In this document: one piece after another, positions 24,961 to 38,426 of the stretch
Numbering within the stretch: position 1 is the first letter of the stretch
How the letters are laid out: the number at the start of each line of letters is the position of its first letter
Assembly (NCBI RefSeq): GCF_907164915.1
Contig: NC_061868.1
Span: forward strand, 22,129,819-22,193,818
Length of the DNA stretch: 64,000 nt
Reading direction: 5' to 3'
Source: Impatiens glandulifera
Lineage: Eukaryota; Streptophyta; Magnoliopsida; Ericales; Balsaminaceae
Position numbers and translations under genes: made by a program
Notes under the pieces: generated by a model
Told to the model about the DNA's origin: nothing
What the model saw: only the letters and a program-made list of their open reading frames with translations
Database searches by the model: none

Positions 24961-27479
24961 CTTGACATTAAATCACAAAATTAATTTAAATAAATTTAAA
25001 AAACTTATCGTAAATTCAGATACGATTATATTATTTTTTAATCTCAAATAAACTCTAATAATAAATACAAGTGCTCGATTTTTTAGAATATCCTAAAAAT
25101 GAAAAAAAAAAACATGTCTCAAAATGATTTATATTGTGTTGAAATGAGTTTACTTATTAAAAACAAATCTATCTACATAAAATAATAAATTATTGTGTAT
25201 AATATTAGAATAAAGTTTCCATAATTTTGATATTATTAGAATGACTTTTGTATTACAAAATTATTCTTATTTTAGATTAAAATAAATAAAAAATAATAAT
25301 GTAATTTGACATAGAATTACATGAAATCTCTTAAAATATATTAAGAAAACTAATAGTAATTTCTTGTACGATAAGATTGTTTTTTAAACCCAAAATCACT
25401 ACAATTAAAAATTAAAGTACCCGATTTTATTATAATATTCCAAAATAATAAATATTGTCATATAATGAATCATAATAAGCCGAGAGAAACCTTTTATGTA
25501 TTTAAAACAAATCTAACGCAAATAATTCAATGTGGTATATAATGTTCGAATAAGATTTGCATAATTACGATACAGTTGATTTAGTTTTTATAATATAAAA
25601 CCAATCTTATTTTAGATTATATTAAATGGCATAAATCAAAATCATTCAACTTGACATGAAATCACAAGAAATAATTTAAATAAATTTAAAATACTCATCG
25701 TAAATTCAAATACGATTATATTATTTTTTAATCCCAAATTAACTCTAATAATAAATAAAATTACTCAATTTTCTTAGAATATCCCAAAAATGAAAGAAAA
25801 AACATATCTCAAAATGATTATATTATGTTGAGATGAGTTTACTTATTAAAACAAATTTATCTAACATAAAATAATAAACAATTGGGTATAATATTAGAAT
25901 AAGGTTTTCTATAACTTTGATTCGATTAAGATGACTTTTGAATTACAAAATTATTCTTATTTTGGATTAAAATAAATTAAAATAATAATACACTTTGACA
26001 TAAAATTACATGAGATATCTTAAAATATATTAAAAAAATAATAGTAATTTCGTGTACGATAGTATTATTTTTTAAACACAAAAATCACTATAATATAAAT
26101 TATAGTACTCGATTTTATTACAATATTCGAAAATGAAAAAGGTTGTCATAAAAAGAATCATAATAAGTTGAGAGAAATATTTTATGTATTAATAACAAAT
26201 TTAACAAAAAAATAATACAATATTGTATATAAGTTGAGATAATTATTATATTACAAAACTAAACTTATTTTAGATTATATTAAATGACGTAAATAAAAAT
26301 CATTCAATTTGACATAATATCAAAATAAATAATTTATATAAATTAAAAAAAAAACTTATTGTTTTTTCAAATACGATGAAATTATATATTTTAAACCTTA
26401 AGAAACTCTAATAATAAATACAAGTACCCATTTTTTTTAATATCCAAAAAATGAAAGAAAAGACATGTCTCAAAATGATTTATATTGTATTGAGATGAAT
26501 CTACTTATTAAAAACAAATCTATCTACCATAAAATAATAAAGCATTGTGTATAATATTAGAATAAGGTTTTCCATAATTTTGATTTGATTAGAATGACTT
26601 TTTATTAATAAATAAAAAATGATCATGTAATTTGACATAGAATTACATGAAATATCTTAAAATATATTAATAACTAACAGTAATTTTGTATACGATAAGA
26701 TTATTTTTAAACCCCAAAATTACTGTAATTAAAAATTGATACGTACCCAATTTTATAACAATATTTCAAAATAAAAAAGGTTATCATATAATGAATCATA
26801 ATAATTTGAGAGAAACATTTCATGTATTAATAAAAAATCTAACATAAAATTACAATGTGGTATATAATGTTCGAATAAGATTTGCGTAATTTTCTATTCA
26901 ATTGAAATAATTTTATAATATAAAACCAATCTTATTTCAGAATTATATTAAATGACATAAAACAAAATCATTCAACTTGACATGAAATCACAAGAAATAG
27001 TTTAATATAAATTTAAAAAACTCATCGTAAATTCAAATTCAATTAAATTATTTTTTAAACCTTAATAAACTCTAATAATAAATACAAGTACCCAATTATT
27101 TTAGAATATCCCCAAAAAAAAATGTAAGTCTCAAAATGATTAAAAATATTGTGTTGAGATGAGTTACTTATTAAAAACAAATCTATCTAACATAAAATAA
27201 TAAGTTATTGTGTATAATATTAGAATAATGTTTGGCATAATTTTGATTTGATTAAGATGACATTCTTATTTTGGATTAAAATTATTAAAAATAATAATAC
27301 AATTTGACATAAAATTACATGAAAGATCTAAAAATTTATTAAGAAAACTAACCGTAATTTTGTATATGATAGGATTATTTTTTAAACCCCAAAATCACTG
27401 TAATTAAAAATTAAAGTACTCGATTTTCTTACCCTATTCTAAAATCAAAAAGGTTGTTATAATGAATCATAATAAGTTG

Positions 27480-30140
27480 AGAGAAACATTTTATTTATTT
27501 ATAACAAATCTAACATAAAATAAAACAATATGGTTTATAATGTTGAATAAGATTTGCGTAACTTCGATTTAGTTGAAATAATGTTTATAATATAAAACTA
27601 ATTTATATTAAATTAAATTAAATGACATAAATCAAAATCATTCAACTTGACATGAAATCACAAAAAATAATATAAATAAATTTAAAAAAACTCATTGTAA
27701 ATTCAAATACGATTATATTATTTTTTAATCCAAAATAAACTCTAATAATAAATTCAAGTTTTCTATTTTTTTAGAAAATCCCAAAAATGAAAAAAAAAAA
27801 TTTGTTGAGATGAGTTTACTTATTAAAAATAAATTTATCTAACATAAAATAATAAATTATTGCGTATAATATTAAAATAAGGTTTTCCATAATTTTGATT
27901 TGATTAGAATGACTTTTTATTAATAAATAAAAAATGATCATGTAATTTGACATAGAATTACATGAAATATCTTAAAATATATTAAAAACTAATAGTAATT
28001 TTGTATACGATAAGATTATTTTTTAAACCCCAAAATTACTGTAATTAAAAATTGAAGTACCCAATTTTATAACAATATTTCAAAATAAAAAAGGTTATCA
28101 TATAATGAATCATAATAATTTGAGAGAAACATTTCATGTATTAATAAAAAATCTAACATAAAATACAATGTGGTATATAATGTTCGAATAAGATTTGCGT
28201 AATTTCTATTCAATTGAAATAATTTTATAATATAAAACCAATCTTATTTCAGATTATATTAAATGACATAAAACAAAATCATTCAACTTGACATGAAATC
28301 ACAAGAAATAGTTTAAATAAATTTAAAAAAACTCATCGTAAATTCAAATACGATTATATTATTTTTAATCTCAAATAAACTCTAATAATAAATAAAATTA
28401 CTCGATTTTCATAGAATATCCCAAAAATGAAAGAAAAAACATGTCTCAAAATGATTTATATTATGTTGAGATGAGTTTACTTATTAAAAACTAATTTATC
28501 TAACATAAAATAATAAATTATTGTGTATAATATTAGAATAAAATTTTCGATAATTTTGATTGGATTAAGATGACTTTTCTATTTTAAAATTATTCTTATT
28601 ATGGATTCAAATGAATAGAAATAATAATGCAATTTAACATAAAATTACATAAAATATCATAAAATATATTTAAAAAATAATAATAATTTCGTATACGATA
28701 GAATTATTTTTTAAACCCAAAAATCACTATTATATAAATTAAAGTACTCGATTTTATTACAATATTCCAAAATAAAAAAGATTGTCATAAAAAGAATCAT
28801 AGTAAGTTGAGAGAAACATTTTATTTATTTATAACAAATCTAACATAAAATAAAACAATATGGTATATAATGTTGAATAAGATTTGCGTAACTTCGATTT
28901 AGTTGAAATAATGTTTATAATATAAAACTAATTTATATTAAATTAAATTAAATGACATAAATCAAAATCATTCAACTTGACATGAAATCACAAAAAATAA
29001 TATAAATAAATTTAAAAAACTCATTGTAAATTCAAATACGATTATATTATTTTTTAATCCAAAATAAACTCTAATAATAAATTCAAGTTTTCTATTTTTT
29101 TAGAAAATCCCAAAAATGAAAAAAAAAAATTTGTTGAGATGAGTTTACTTATTAAAAATAAATTTATCTAACATAAAATAATAAATTATTGCGTATAATA
29201 TTAAAATAAGGTTTTCCATAATTTTGATTTGATTAGAATGACTTTTTATTAATAAATAAAAAATGATAATGTAATTTGACATAGAATTACATGAAATATC
29301 TTAAAATATATTAAAAACTAATAGTAATTTTATATACGATAAGATTATTTTTTAAACCCCAAAATTACTGTAATTAAAAATTGAAGTACCCAATTTTATA
29401 ACAATATTTCAAAATAAAAAAGGTTATCATATAATGAATCATAATAATTTGAGAGAAACATTTCATGTATTAATAAAAAATCTAACATAAAATACAATGT
29501 GGTATATAATGTTCGAATAAGATTTGCGTAATTTCGATTCAATTGAAATAATTTTATAATATAAAACCAATCTTATTTCAGATTATATTAAATGACATAA
29601 AACAAAATCATTCAACTTGACATGAAATCACAAGAAATAGTTTAAATAAATTTAAAAAAACTCATCGTAAATTCAAATACGATTATATTATTTTTAATCT
29701 CAATTAAACTCTAATAATAAATAAAATTACTCGATTTTCATAGAATATCCCAAAAATGAAAGAAAAAACATGTCTCAAAATGATTTATATTATGTTGAGA
29801 TGAGTTTACTTATTAAAAACTAATCTATCTAACATAAAATAATAAATTATTGTGTATAATATTAGAATAAAATTTTCGATAATTTTGATTGGATTAAGAT
29901 GACTTTTCTATTTTAAAATTATTCTTATTATGGATTCAAATGAATAGAAATAATAATGCAATTTAACATAAAATTACATAAAATATCATAAAATATATTT
30001 AAAAAATAATAATAATTTCGTATACGATAGAATTATTTTTTAAACCCAAAAATCACTATTATATAAATTAAGGTACTCGATTTTATTACAATATTCTAAA
30101 ATGAAAAAGATTGTCATAAAAAGAATAGTAAGTTGAGAGA
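27480..30140 (-). repeat. ~1.33-kb higher-order satellite duplication
   Basis: Two nearly identical blocks: landmarks at 27480/28811, 27772/29102, 27911/29239 and 28577/29907 are all 1328-1331 bp apart. Another related landmark at 26591 lies 1320 bp before 27911, but that earlier block diverges internally. The near-identity implies a very recent duplication. Confidence 0.8.
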
Positions 30141-30287
30141 AACATTTTATGTATTAATAACAAATCTAACATGAAATAATACAATTTTATATATAATGTT
30201 TGAATAATATTTATGATAATTTCGATTAAGTTGAGATAATTATTATATTACAAAACTACTCTTATTTAGATTATATTAAATGATGTA

Positions 30288-31384
30288 GATATAATGCGAG
30301 TTTTCAAGGAAAACTAGGATATAGTTGGGAAAGATATAAGTGAAGGGGTCCTGGAATTCTTTCAAAACAAGAAAATACTTAAGCAATAGAACGTTACAGT
30401 ATTAAATCTGATTCCTAAAATTTCACTTCCAGAAAAAAATTCAGGACTTTTGTCCTATTTCATGTTGTAATGTAATCTATAAAATCCTTTCGCAAAGATT
30501 TAATACTGTTATTTCAAAATTAATTAGTTTAGGGCAGTCAACTTTTATTCTGAATCGCTCTATCTTCCATAACATACTTCTTATGCAGAGTTTATTGAAA
30601 AGTTATGGGAAGAAAGGTATATCTCAGAGAGTGGCTTTCAAAATTGACATTCGAAAAGCTTTTGACTCGATAAGATGAAAATCTATTCATGAATTCCTTT
30701 ATATTGTCGGTTTTTCTAACATTTTTATTGAGTGGTTAATACAGTGTGTTTCGACCCCTCACTTCATTATTAGCATGAATGGCATACATAGTGGCTTCTT
30801 TAAGGGTGAAAGGGAAGTAAGGCAAGAAGATCTTCTCTCACCTTACCTCTTCGTTCTTATTATGAATATCCTGAACTGTATCTTTAAAATGCTCTTAAGG
30901 AAACATAAATTTAAATTTCACCCTACTACAAGGAACAAGCAATAAGACATGTTTGTTTCGCTGATGATCTGTTTTTAGTGGCTCACGCATATGTTGAATT
31001 TGTTAGTACAATCAAGGAAGCAATAACAATGTTTTCTAGTATTACAGGTTTATTCATTAATGAAGAAAAAAGTCATGCTTTCTATGTAGGAGAAGTGAAA
31101 GAGAATTTTGAAGCAGAATATATTTAATATCATAGGGATAAAAAATAACATTTCCAGTCAAATATCGTGGAGTCCCCTTATCTGCAAATCAATTTTAAAG
31201 CTCACATTTTCGCCCACTTATTGAAAAATTCAGAAATTATATCTTAGGTTGGGCTACAAAAAACCTATCATACGCATGAAGAATAGTGCTTGTGAAAAGA
31301 GTAACTATGAAAATCATTGGCTATTGAGCACAATAAAAAATAGTCATTCTAGAAAAAGCTATGGCTGAACTAGATAAACTAATC
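30288..31384 (+). pseudogene. L1-type LINE reverse transcriptase remnant
   Basis: Three-frame reading recovers non-LTR reverse transcriptase blocks in order: LNLIPKISLPEK near 30400, FKIDIRKAFDSI (motif A) near 30630-30675, a degraded RQEDLLSPYLFVL (motif B; families normally have RQGDPLSP) near 30815-30860, and CFADDLFLVAHA (motif C with the catalytic DD) near 30946-30985, then a thumb-like segment ending in GWATKNLSYA. Multiple stops and frameshifts make it dead. Both ends are truncated; no endonuclease, RNase H or poly(A) is visible. The satellite changes orientation across it. Confidence 0.85.
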
Positions 31385-33735
31385 AATATAAATCATTTTA
31401 TGTCAAGTTTTTTTCTTCATTTTAGGGATATTTTAAGAAAATAGGATACTTGTATTTATTATTAAATTTTATTAAGGTTTAAAAAATAATTTACTCATAT
31501 TTACAAACACAGTGATTTTTTAATTTATTTAAATTATTTATTGTGAGTATATGTAAAATTGAATGTTTTTGATTTATGTAATTTAATATAATCTAAAATG
31601 AGTTTTGTAATTTAATAATTATCTAAAATTAATCGAAATTATCATTAATATTATTTAAATATTATATACCACATTGTATTATTTTATGTTATACCACATT
31701 GTATTATTTTATGTTAGATTTGTTATTAATACATAAAATATTTCTCTCAACTTATTATGATTCATTATATGACAACCTTTTTAATTTTGGAATATTGTAA
31801 AAAAATCGGGTACTTAATTTTTAATTACAGTGATTTTGGGTTTAAAAAATAATCTTATCGTATACGAAATTATTATTAGTTTTCTTAATATATTTTAAGA
31901 TATTTCATGTAATTATATTAAGAATTACAATATTATTTTTTATTTATTTTAATCCAAAATAAGAATATGTTGTAGTACAAAAGTCATTCTAATCGAATCA
32001 AAATTATGAAAACCTTATTTTAATATTATACACAACAATTTATTATTTTAAGGTAGATAAATTTGATTCTAATAAGTAAACCCATCTCAACGCAATATAA
32101 ATTATTTTATGACATGTTTTTTTTTTCATTTTTGGGATATTCAAAAAATATCAAGTACTTGTATTTATTATTAAAGTTTATTTGGGATTAAAAAAATAAT
32201 ATAATTGTATTTGAAATTACAATAAGTTTTTTAAATTCATTTAAATTATTTCTTTTGTTTTCATGTCTATTTGAATGATTTTGATGTATGTCATTTAATA
32301 TAATCAAAAATAAATTAATTGTATATTATAAAAACTATTTCAACTGAATCAATATTACGCAAATCTTATTCAACATTATATATCATATTTTATTATTTTA
32401 TGTTAAATTTGTTATTAATACATAAAATATTTCTCAGCTCATTATGATTCTTTTTATGAAAACCTTTTACATTTTGGAATATTTTAAGAAAATCGAGTAC
32501 TTTTATTTTTAATTACAGTAATTTTGGGGTTTAAAAAATAATTTTATAGTATACGAAATTACTATTAGTTTTCTTAATATATTTTAAGATATTTCATGTA
32601 ATTTTATGTCAAATTGCCTTATTACTTTTATTTATTTTAATTCAAGATAAGAATGATTTTGTAATACAAAAGTCATCCTAATTGAATCAAAATTATGGAA
32701 AACCTTATTCAAATATTATACACAATAATTTATTATTTTATGTTAGATAGATTTGTTTTTAATAAGTAACTTATCTCAACACAATATTTTTAATCATTTT
32801 GAGACATGTTTTTTTAATAATTTTTTTGGGTATTCTAAGAAAATCGGGTACTTGTATTTATTATTAGAATTTATTAAGATTTAAAAAATAATTTAATAGT
32901 ATTTGAAAAAACAATGAGTTTTGTTTTTAATTTATTTAAATTTTTATTGTGATTTAATGTCAAATTGAATGTTTTTGATTTACGTTATTTAATATAATCT
33001 AAAATAAGATTAGTTTTGTAATATAATAATTTTCTCAAATTAATCGAAATTATCATAAATATTATTCAAACATTATATATAATATAATATTATTTTATGA
33101 TAGATTTATTATTAATACATAAAATATTTCTTTCAACTTATTATGAATCATTTTATGACAACATTTTTTATTTTGGAATAATGTAATAAAATCGGGTACT
33201 TTAATTTTTAATTACAGTGATTCTGGGGTTTAAAAAATAATATTATAGTATTCGAAATTACTATGAATTTTCTTAATATATTTTAAAGATATTTCATGTA
33301 ATTTTATGTCAAATTGCATTATTATTTTTATTTATTTTAATCCAAAACAATAATAATTTCTTAATACAAAAGTCATCTTAATCGAATCAAAATTATGAAA
33401 ACCCTTATTCTAATATTACACACAATACTTTATTATTTTATGTTAGATAGATTTGTTTTTAATAAATAAATTCATCTCAACACAATATTAATCATTTTGA
33501 GACATGTTTTTCTTTCATTTTTGGGATATTCTAAAAAATATCGAGTACTTATATTTATTATTAGAGTTTATTTGGGATTAAAAATTAATATAATTATATT
33601 TTGAAATTACGATGAATTTTTTAAATTTATTTAAATTATTCCTTTTGAATTCATGTCTAGTTGAATGATATTTATTTATGTCATTTAATATAATCTAAAA
33701 TAAATTATTTTTATATTATAAAATATATTTCAACT
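31385..33735 (+). repeat. AT-rich dimeric satellite, forward
   Basis: Same A/B monomers as in 3384-7535, forward orientation, with a short local duplication (ataccacattgtattatttt, twice at 31666-31710). It ends in caact (33731-33735), the target duplication of element B. No gene is seen. Confidence 0.9.
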
Positions 33736-35127
33736 TGTTAGGATCGGGGACGCCCTTGGAGGACCGGGGTGTTTCCGGTTTTAGGAAGGGTGGCCGCTTA
33801 CAACAACACAACACACTTTGGTGATAGTCCAGTTAGAGACTATGACCGTTCTCAGCACTTCGCAAACTGTCACAGACTCTTGAACCGAGTTGAAGGGCGG
33901 AAATGTCTGTTTCAGTCTGAAGCAACGTATGCGACTTAGTTTTGATGAGATTAACAAGGAGTCGGTTAGATGAAGTATATGGACCGGTTTGATTAGGGAT
34001 TATGTTTAGGTTGGTAATAGTTCGGTTTTTATAGTGAGTAAGCCGGAAAAAGAAATAACACGAGACATGATTTTTTATGGATGTTCGGAGAAAACCCTCC
34101 TACGTCACCCCTTCTTCTCAGGTTATGAGAAGGATCTCCACTAACTTTCAAGGTTACAACACTTATAATGTCGGTCGAGCCTAACTCGCTACTCGCCGGT
34201 TACACCAATTCACTCTTGATGTAATACACAACACAACACAACACAAACACAAACAAACAAAGCTTCCGGTAAATGACACAACGGTTTTGGATCGCGCGTG
34301 AGATTTCTTTATCTCTCTAAGATTTTCGTAACTTGTGTCGCCATTAATGAGGTCACTTCGTCTTCCTTTTATAGTGAGGCTGATCCCAATAGTCACTTTC
34401 TTCTCTCACCGTGGGATTGGTTAATCCAGCGTCACGCCGGTGCAGGGAGGTTGCTTGCACGTTTCACCTTCCTCAACACTTGGCAAGCATGCAGATACTC
34501 CTCAGGTAAAGATGACGTTGCCGGTTTGCAGATTCGAACACGTGTCAGGCATGCACCTTCCGGCTGTCGAAGTCGGATCAGTAAATCATCATTGTTTTCC
34601 TTGCATGCTTCTGATCGGATCTTATCTTCGTTTATCTCTTCGAGACATGTCTATTTCGTCATATTACGTCATCTTCGTAGTTTTTAGTTTCCGGTTGATT
34701 CTTACACAATATAGTCCGGCTGGAATGTAGACTTGTCTTTGCTAGCCGGTCTCTCTGAGAAAGTTTGAAACCGGTTCCTCTGATCTTGACTTGATCACTT
34801 GGAACTGGATTTCTTTGAAGTGTTCTTCAGCCGGTTTGTGAGGCTCCAGCCGGTTTGTCCAATTCGATATGTTCCTGCACATAGAAGTTAATAGTTGTTT
34901 AGTTTTTTCTGTCCGGTTCCAAAAATTAACTTTACTTAATTTTTCTATCAATTTCTTCTTTTTTGATTATTTAGAATAAATATTCAAAACTTGTAATGTA
35001 TGGTCGGTTTGAAAATTAACTTACTTAATTTTTCTATCAATTTCTCCCTTTTTGATTATTTAGAATAAATATTCAAAACTGTAATGTATGGCCGGTTTGA
35101 AAATTAACTTACTTAATTTTTCTATCA
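33736..35127 (-). mobile_element. 3' LTR of element B
   Basis: 1392 bp, TGTTAGG to TCTATCA on the plus strand. Minus-strand TATA CTATAAAAGG at 34365-34374 marks U3/R. About 18 CCGG-core motifs are scattered through it. The end next to the internal region consists of ~88-bp tandem repeats that include PPT copies. Short ORFs inside recur in the other LTR and are not considered genes. Confidence 0.92.
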
Positions 35128-35222
35128 ATTTCTCCCTTTTTGATTATTTAGAATAAATATTCAAAACTTGTAATGTATGGCCGGTTTGAAAAATATGTTT
35201 AAACAATTTCTCTCTTTTGATG
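34862..35222 (-). repeat. ~88-bp tandem repeats carrying PPT plus LTR edge
   Basis: The LTR edge TCTATCA followed by the complement of the PPT recurs with edges at 34950, 35039 and 35127 (spacings 89 and 88), and a fourth, degenerate copy of the PPT part lies near 35205-35222. In the other LTR the edges are at 47824, 47913 and 48002. Thus each LTR contains two internal copies of its own terminus and the priming tract. Confidence 0.85.
35128..35142 (-). other. Polypurine tract of element B
   Basis: Minus strand reads caaaaagggagaaat directly before the TGATAG start of the 3' LTR. Confidence 0.85.
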
Positions 35223-35266
35223 TTTTCCTGTTTTAAGAAAAATTTCAAAACATGTTTTTGATTTTT

Positions 35267-38200
35267 TTAAAAAAAAAAAAGGATATTTAGAGAAATAATT
35301 ACTTCAAAATATGATAAAAACGACTGAGTTCTGAAACAAAACCAAACATAGATAAATTGTTCATAAGAAAATAAACTAAGGATTGGATGATCCCCCTTTT
35401 CATTTTCTTTCTCCTTCCGCCTCCTTTCTTCCTCTTCTCTTGCCTGCCATTCCCTTTCTCTTCGTTCAGCATCGAATTGCCAACCGGTCCATACACTTGA
35501 GATGCCGGGAGTTCGTTTGTCAAATCCAAAACCGCCGCTTGCTGGTTTTGGTGGGCGAGGCGTTTGAGCAACGATCGGTCTGGTACTTGGAGTTGCGATT
35601 TCGACTGCTTTCTTCTTACGCCAGTTGAGTTGTTTGAGATCCTCTTCTTCTTCTTCGTCAAGAGGTTCCTCGTTTAGTCCGACCGGTTCGATCTCTCCCA
35701 GATCGCTTCGTTCTGCCAGCTTCATTACAGCCGCAACCGCTTTCCGTTTATTCTTATTCCTTGTCTTCATAGCGTGCGAGGGTTGAGCCGGTATGGGTTC
35801 TTATAGAGCAAACTGTTCTTCCTCATCGCATTGCTTGGTAAGCGCAAGATCATTCTCCTCAATTTCCTTCCTTAACTGCTCTCCTTTTCTTCGTCTTAAA
35901 GTTTCTTTGCAGTTTCGGCATCAGAATTGATTTGCGCTTGAGTATTATTGACTTGAAGTTTGGACAACTCCTCAATCTGAGCGGCCATAGCCTGCATCAT
36001 ATCTATCAAAGGAGCGGTTGCAGTTTGGACGGATTCTGCGATCAATGACTTGACTGAAGTTTGCACGGTTTCATCTATCATCGACCTGATCGATGTTTGA
36101 GCGGTGTTGGCAATTTCGGTTTGAACGGATCCCCGGATAGTGTTTGTCAAGTTGGTTTCAACGATTGCAATCTTCTCATCGGTTGCAATGATGTATTTCC
36201 CAAGACAAGAGATGATTGTATCGATCACCACTTGCTTTACTTGCTCAAGATCCTGAGTCTTATCAGTTTGAGGAGGATCACTGCCCCGATTTTCTGCTGT
36301 CATGGAGGACTCTCCGGTACCAAAGAAGGGTTTGCTTAGGTAGAGGTCGGCATAAGTTAAGACATGTTTGCACTTTTCCTTCTATTCTGCTTCGAGCCGG
36401 TCAACATTTTTAATGAGTTTTTCACGCACTGGGTGAAACCGCTCAAACATTCTTGATTCGATAGGAGTTAAAGTTGCTCCTTCTGCCTCCCTCAATGCAT
36501 CTTTTACTGCATGTAACCGGGCGTATTCGTGAATCGCCAAGGTTTTGCTGAATGCGGCTTGAATGACATTGGTACCCGCTAGTTTGAGAGCCACTTATTC
36601 TAGTTCCAACAGTTTCTCCCAGTGTTTGTTACCGCTCATATCTGGGATCATGTCTGATAGCTTTGTCTCACAACGAAGCTTGACCCATAAGTGGTATGGT
36701 GAGACCAACTCACTAGCATCTTTGTTCATATCCAGAAGGAGTTGCTCAAACATCTCCTCCTCTTCTTCTACTTAAATGAGGACCTCGGCCTCGGTTGCAA
36801 TCTCAAGTTGGGAACCGGTTTGCAGAACACCTTTTCCCTTTACCGCAGAATCCTCAAGTAAAACCTCTTTGCCTTTGTTAACCTGAATTGGCCCTTCAGG
36901 TGTGATAGTTGAGTCTGCTGGCCCATCTTGGGCCGATTGAAGCGTTGTGTCGGTTGGAACGGACTTATTCCCCGCCGAACCGGTTGGTTCTTTTTCTTCA
37001 GTATTTCCCTCCTGAGCTGGAGGGGTGATGTTCTCAGTTTTGGCCGTTTCTTCGACCGAATGGATTTCACTCTGACCGGGTATCTCAACCGGATCAACTT
37101 CCTCAAGACGACTTGACACATCGTCTTCGGTTTCCTTAACGATATTTTGGACTACGTCCACAATGACCTCTGAAGTATTTAAACCCACGTCGGCCATTAT
37201 CTCGTCGAGGTTCTTGTTAGGAGACTTGGAGTTTTCAGAGTGAATACTAACATCTTCTTCCTCCTTCGATGTTGACTCAGTTTCTTGGCTCCCTGAGGGT
37301 TCGGCTTGCCTGGATGGTGGAGAGTCGGCTGGAATGGGATGAACTGTGTTGATGGGAATGGGTTGAAAGACGTCTCCGGTTCTCTTTGGTGAATGATCCG
37401 AGGAGAGAGTTTTCTCGAAATCCGCCGGCTTTTTGGAGGTCTTCTTTGCGGATGTCTTCTTCCTCCCCTTTTTCTTCTGAGAGGCCCCGGCCTGAACCGC
37501 CTTCCCCTAAGGATCTTCTTGTTTCGAGCTTTCTCCAGCCGGTGCGGATGAACTGGTTCCCTTTGATGACTTCGTTCTGGAGGACTTCGTCTTAGCCGCT
37601 TTAACAGTCTTCTTACTCATTTGCTCAGAGTTAAGAATATTTGCGGGTGGAAGCGGTTCACCTTCACCATGTTCCACATTAAGGAACCTAAGGATCTTTA
37701 CAATTTGCATTGCGAAGGCCTGAACCCGGCCATCCAACTTCACTACCATCTCGCAGAACTGTTCGAACAGAACGGTTCCCCAGTCTATCTTGTCACCGCG
37801 GACAATCTCCATCATCATTTTCAACTTTAGTTTGGTCAGGTTATCGAAGTTACCTCCTCTACCCTGAAGTGAACGAGAGATTATGTTCAACAGCCATTTG
37901 AACTCCGGCTTGAGTTTGTTCTTCCGGCTTGAGTGAGTTACCAGGTCCTGGTCGTCAGCCGATATGACCAACCGGACCGCGTTCGATTTTGAGTCGGTCA
38001 GGCTAGTCTTGAAGTCCAACCCGGTATTTGGCAAACCGAGTGCTTTAGAGAATAGCTCCTCCGTGATGTTAACCGTTTTGCCGCTTACTGTGGCGTAGAC
38101 CGTCCTCTTCGTTAGAGTCGCCGTCGCCAGAAACTCCATAACTACCGTCGGGTGCACGACGAACGGACCAGATAAGAACGTTTCCAATCCTGCATCCCTT

Positions 38201-38301
38201 AGCGATTGAAGCACGACCTTGTTCTCCTCCGCGGCGTGTTCGTCGATGTCGCTGAAATCGACCTACAACATGAATTGAAATGGTGCTTTTACTAGAGCCA
38301 T
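35267..38301 (-). pseudogene. Accessory ORF3 of element B with long tail
   Basis: ATG at 38301; codon 13 is TAG (38263-38265), immediately before VDF, as in the A2 ORF. The domain then reads cleanly for about 250 codons: GKTVNITEELFSKALGLPNTG-type motif near codons 75-94, LKPEFKWLLNIISRSLQGR, then IDWGTVLFEQF. A Lys/Ser-rich stretch follows, TAG at 37507-37509, then an acidic disordered tail and helical VQT/LI repeats (36300-35900) suggesting a coiled coil, then a Glu/Arg-rich end. Further stops at 36772, 36595, 36382 and 35801 each fall at plausible Gln codons; a frameshift lies near 35900. The 3' end is uncertain. Function unknown; same family as ORF1, ORF2 and the A2 ORF. Confidence 0.7.
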
Positions 38302-38414
38302 GATGATTTTGTGTATGAAGAAGATGAAGAACATCGATGAACAGAAGTTAGAGAGATTCTTAAGATTTTGAGATTTTAGAGAGAGAAAGCTTGTGTAGAA
38401 AATAAACTGTTTTG

Positions 38415-38426
38415 AACTTATATAGG
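38415..38426 (-). promoter_or_regulatory. TATA box of ORF3
   Basis: Minus strand reads cctatataagtt, about 115 bp upstream of the ORF3 ATG. Confidence 0.6.

Larger units (their letters stand above)
16866..30287 (-). repeat. AT-rich dimeric satellite, mainly inverted
   Basis: Same ~345-bp monomers as 3384-7535. The first ~535 bp are forward. At about 17403 the array turns into its reverse complement, forming a large inverted repeat, and stays reversed to the LINE fragment. A MITE interrupts it at 21131-21689. No gene is seen; homopolymer-rich short ORFs are absent or trivial. Confidence 0.9.

Noticed and set aside
34181..34730. Overlapping ORFs of 71-129 codons in the B LTR
   Set aside because: Both strands open in GC-richer LTR sequence; the same frames recur in the other LTR at 47172-47604 with no protein family recognised.
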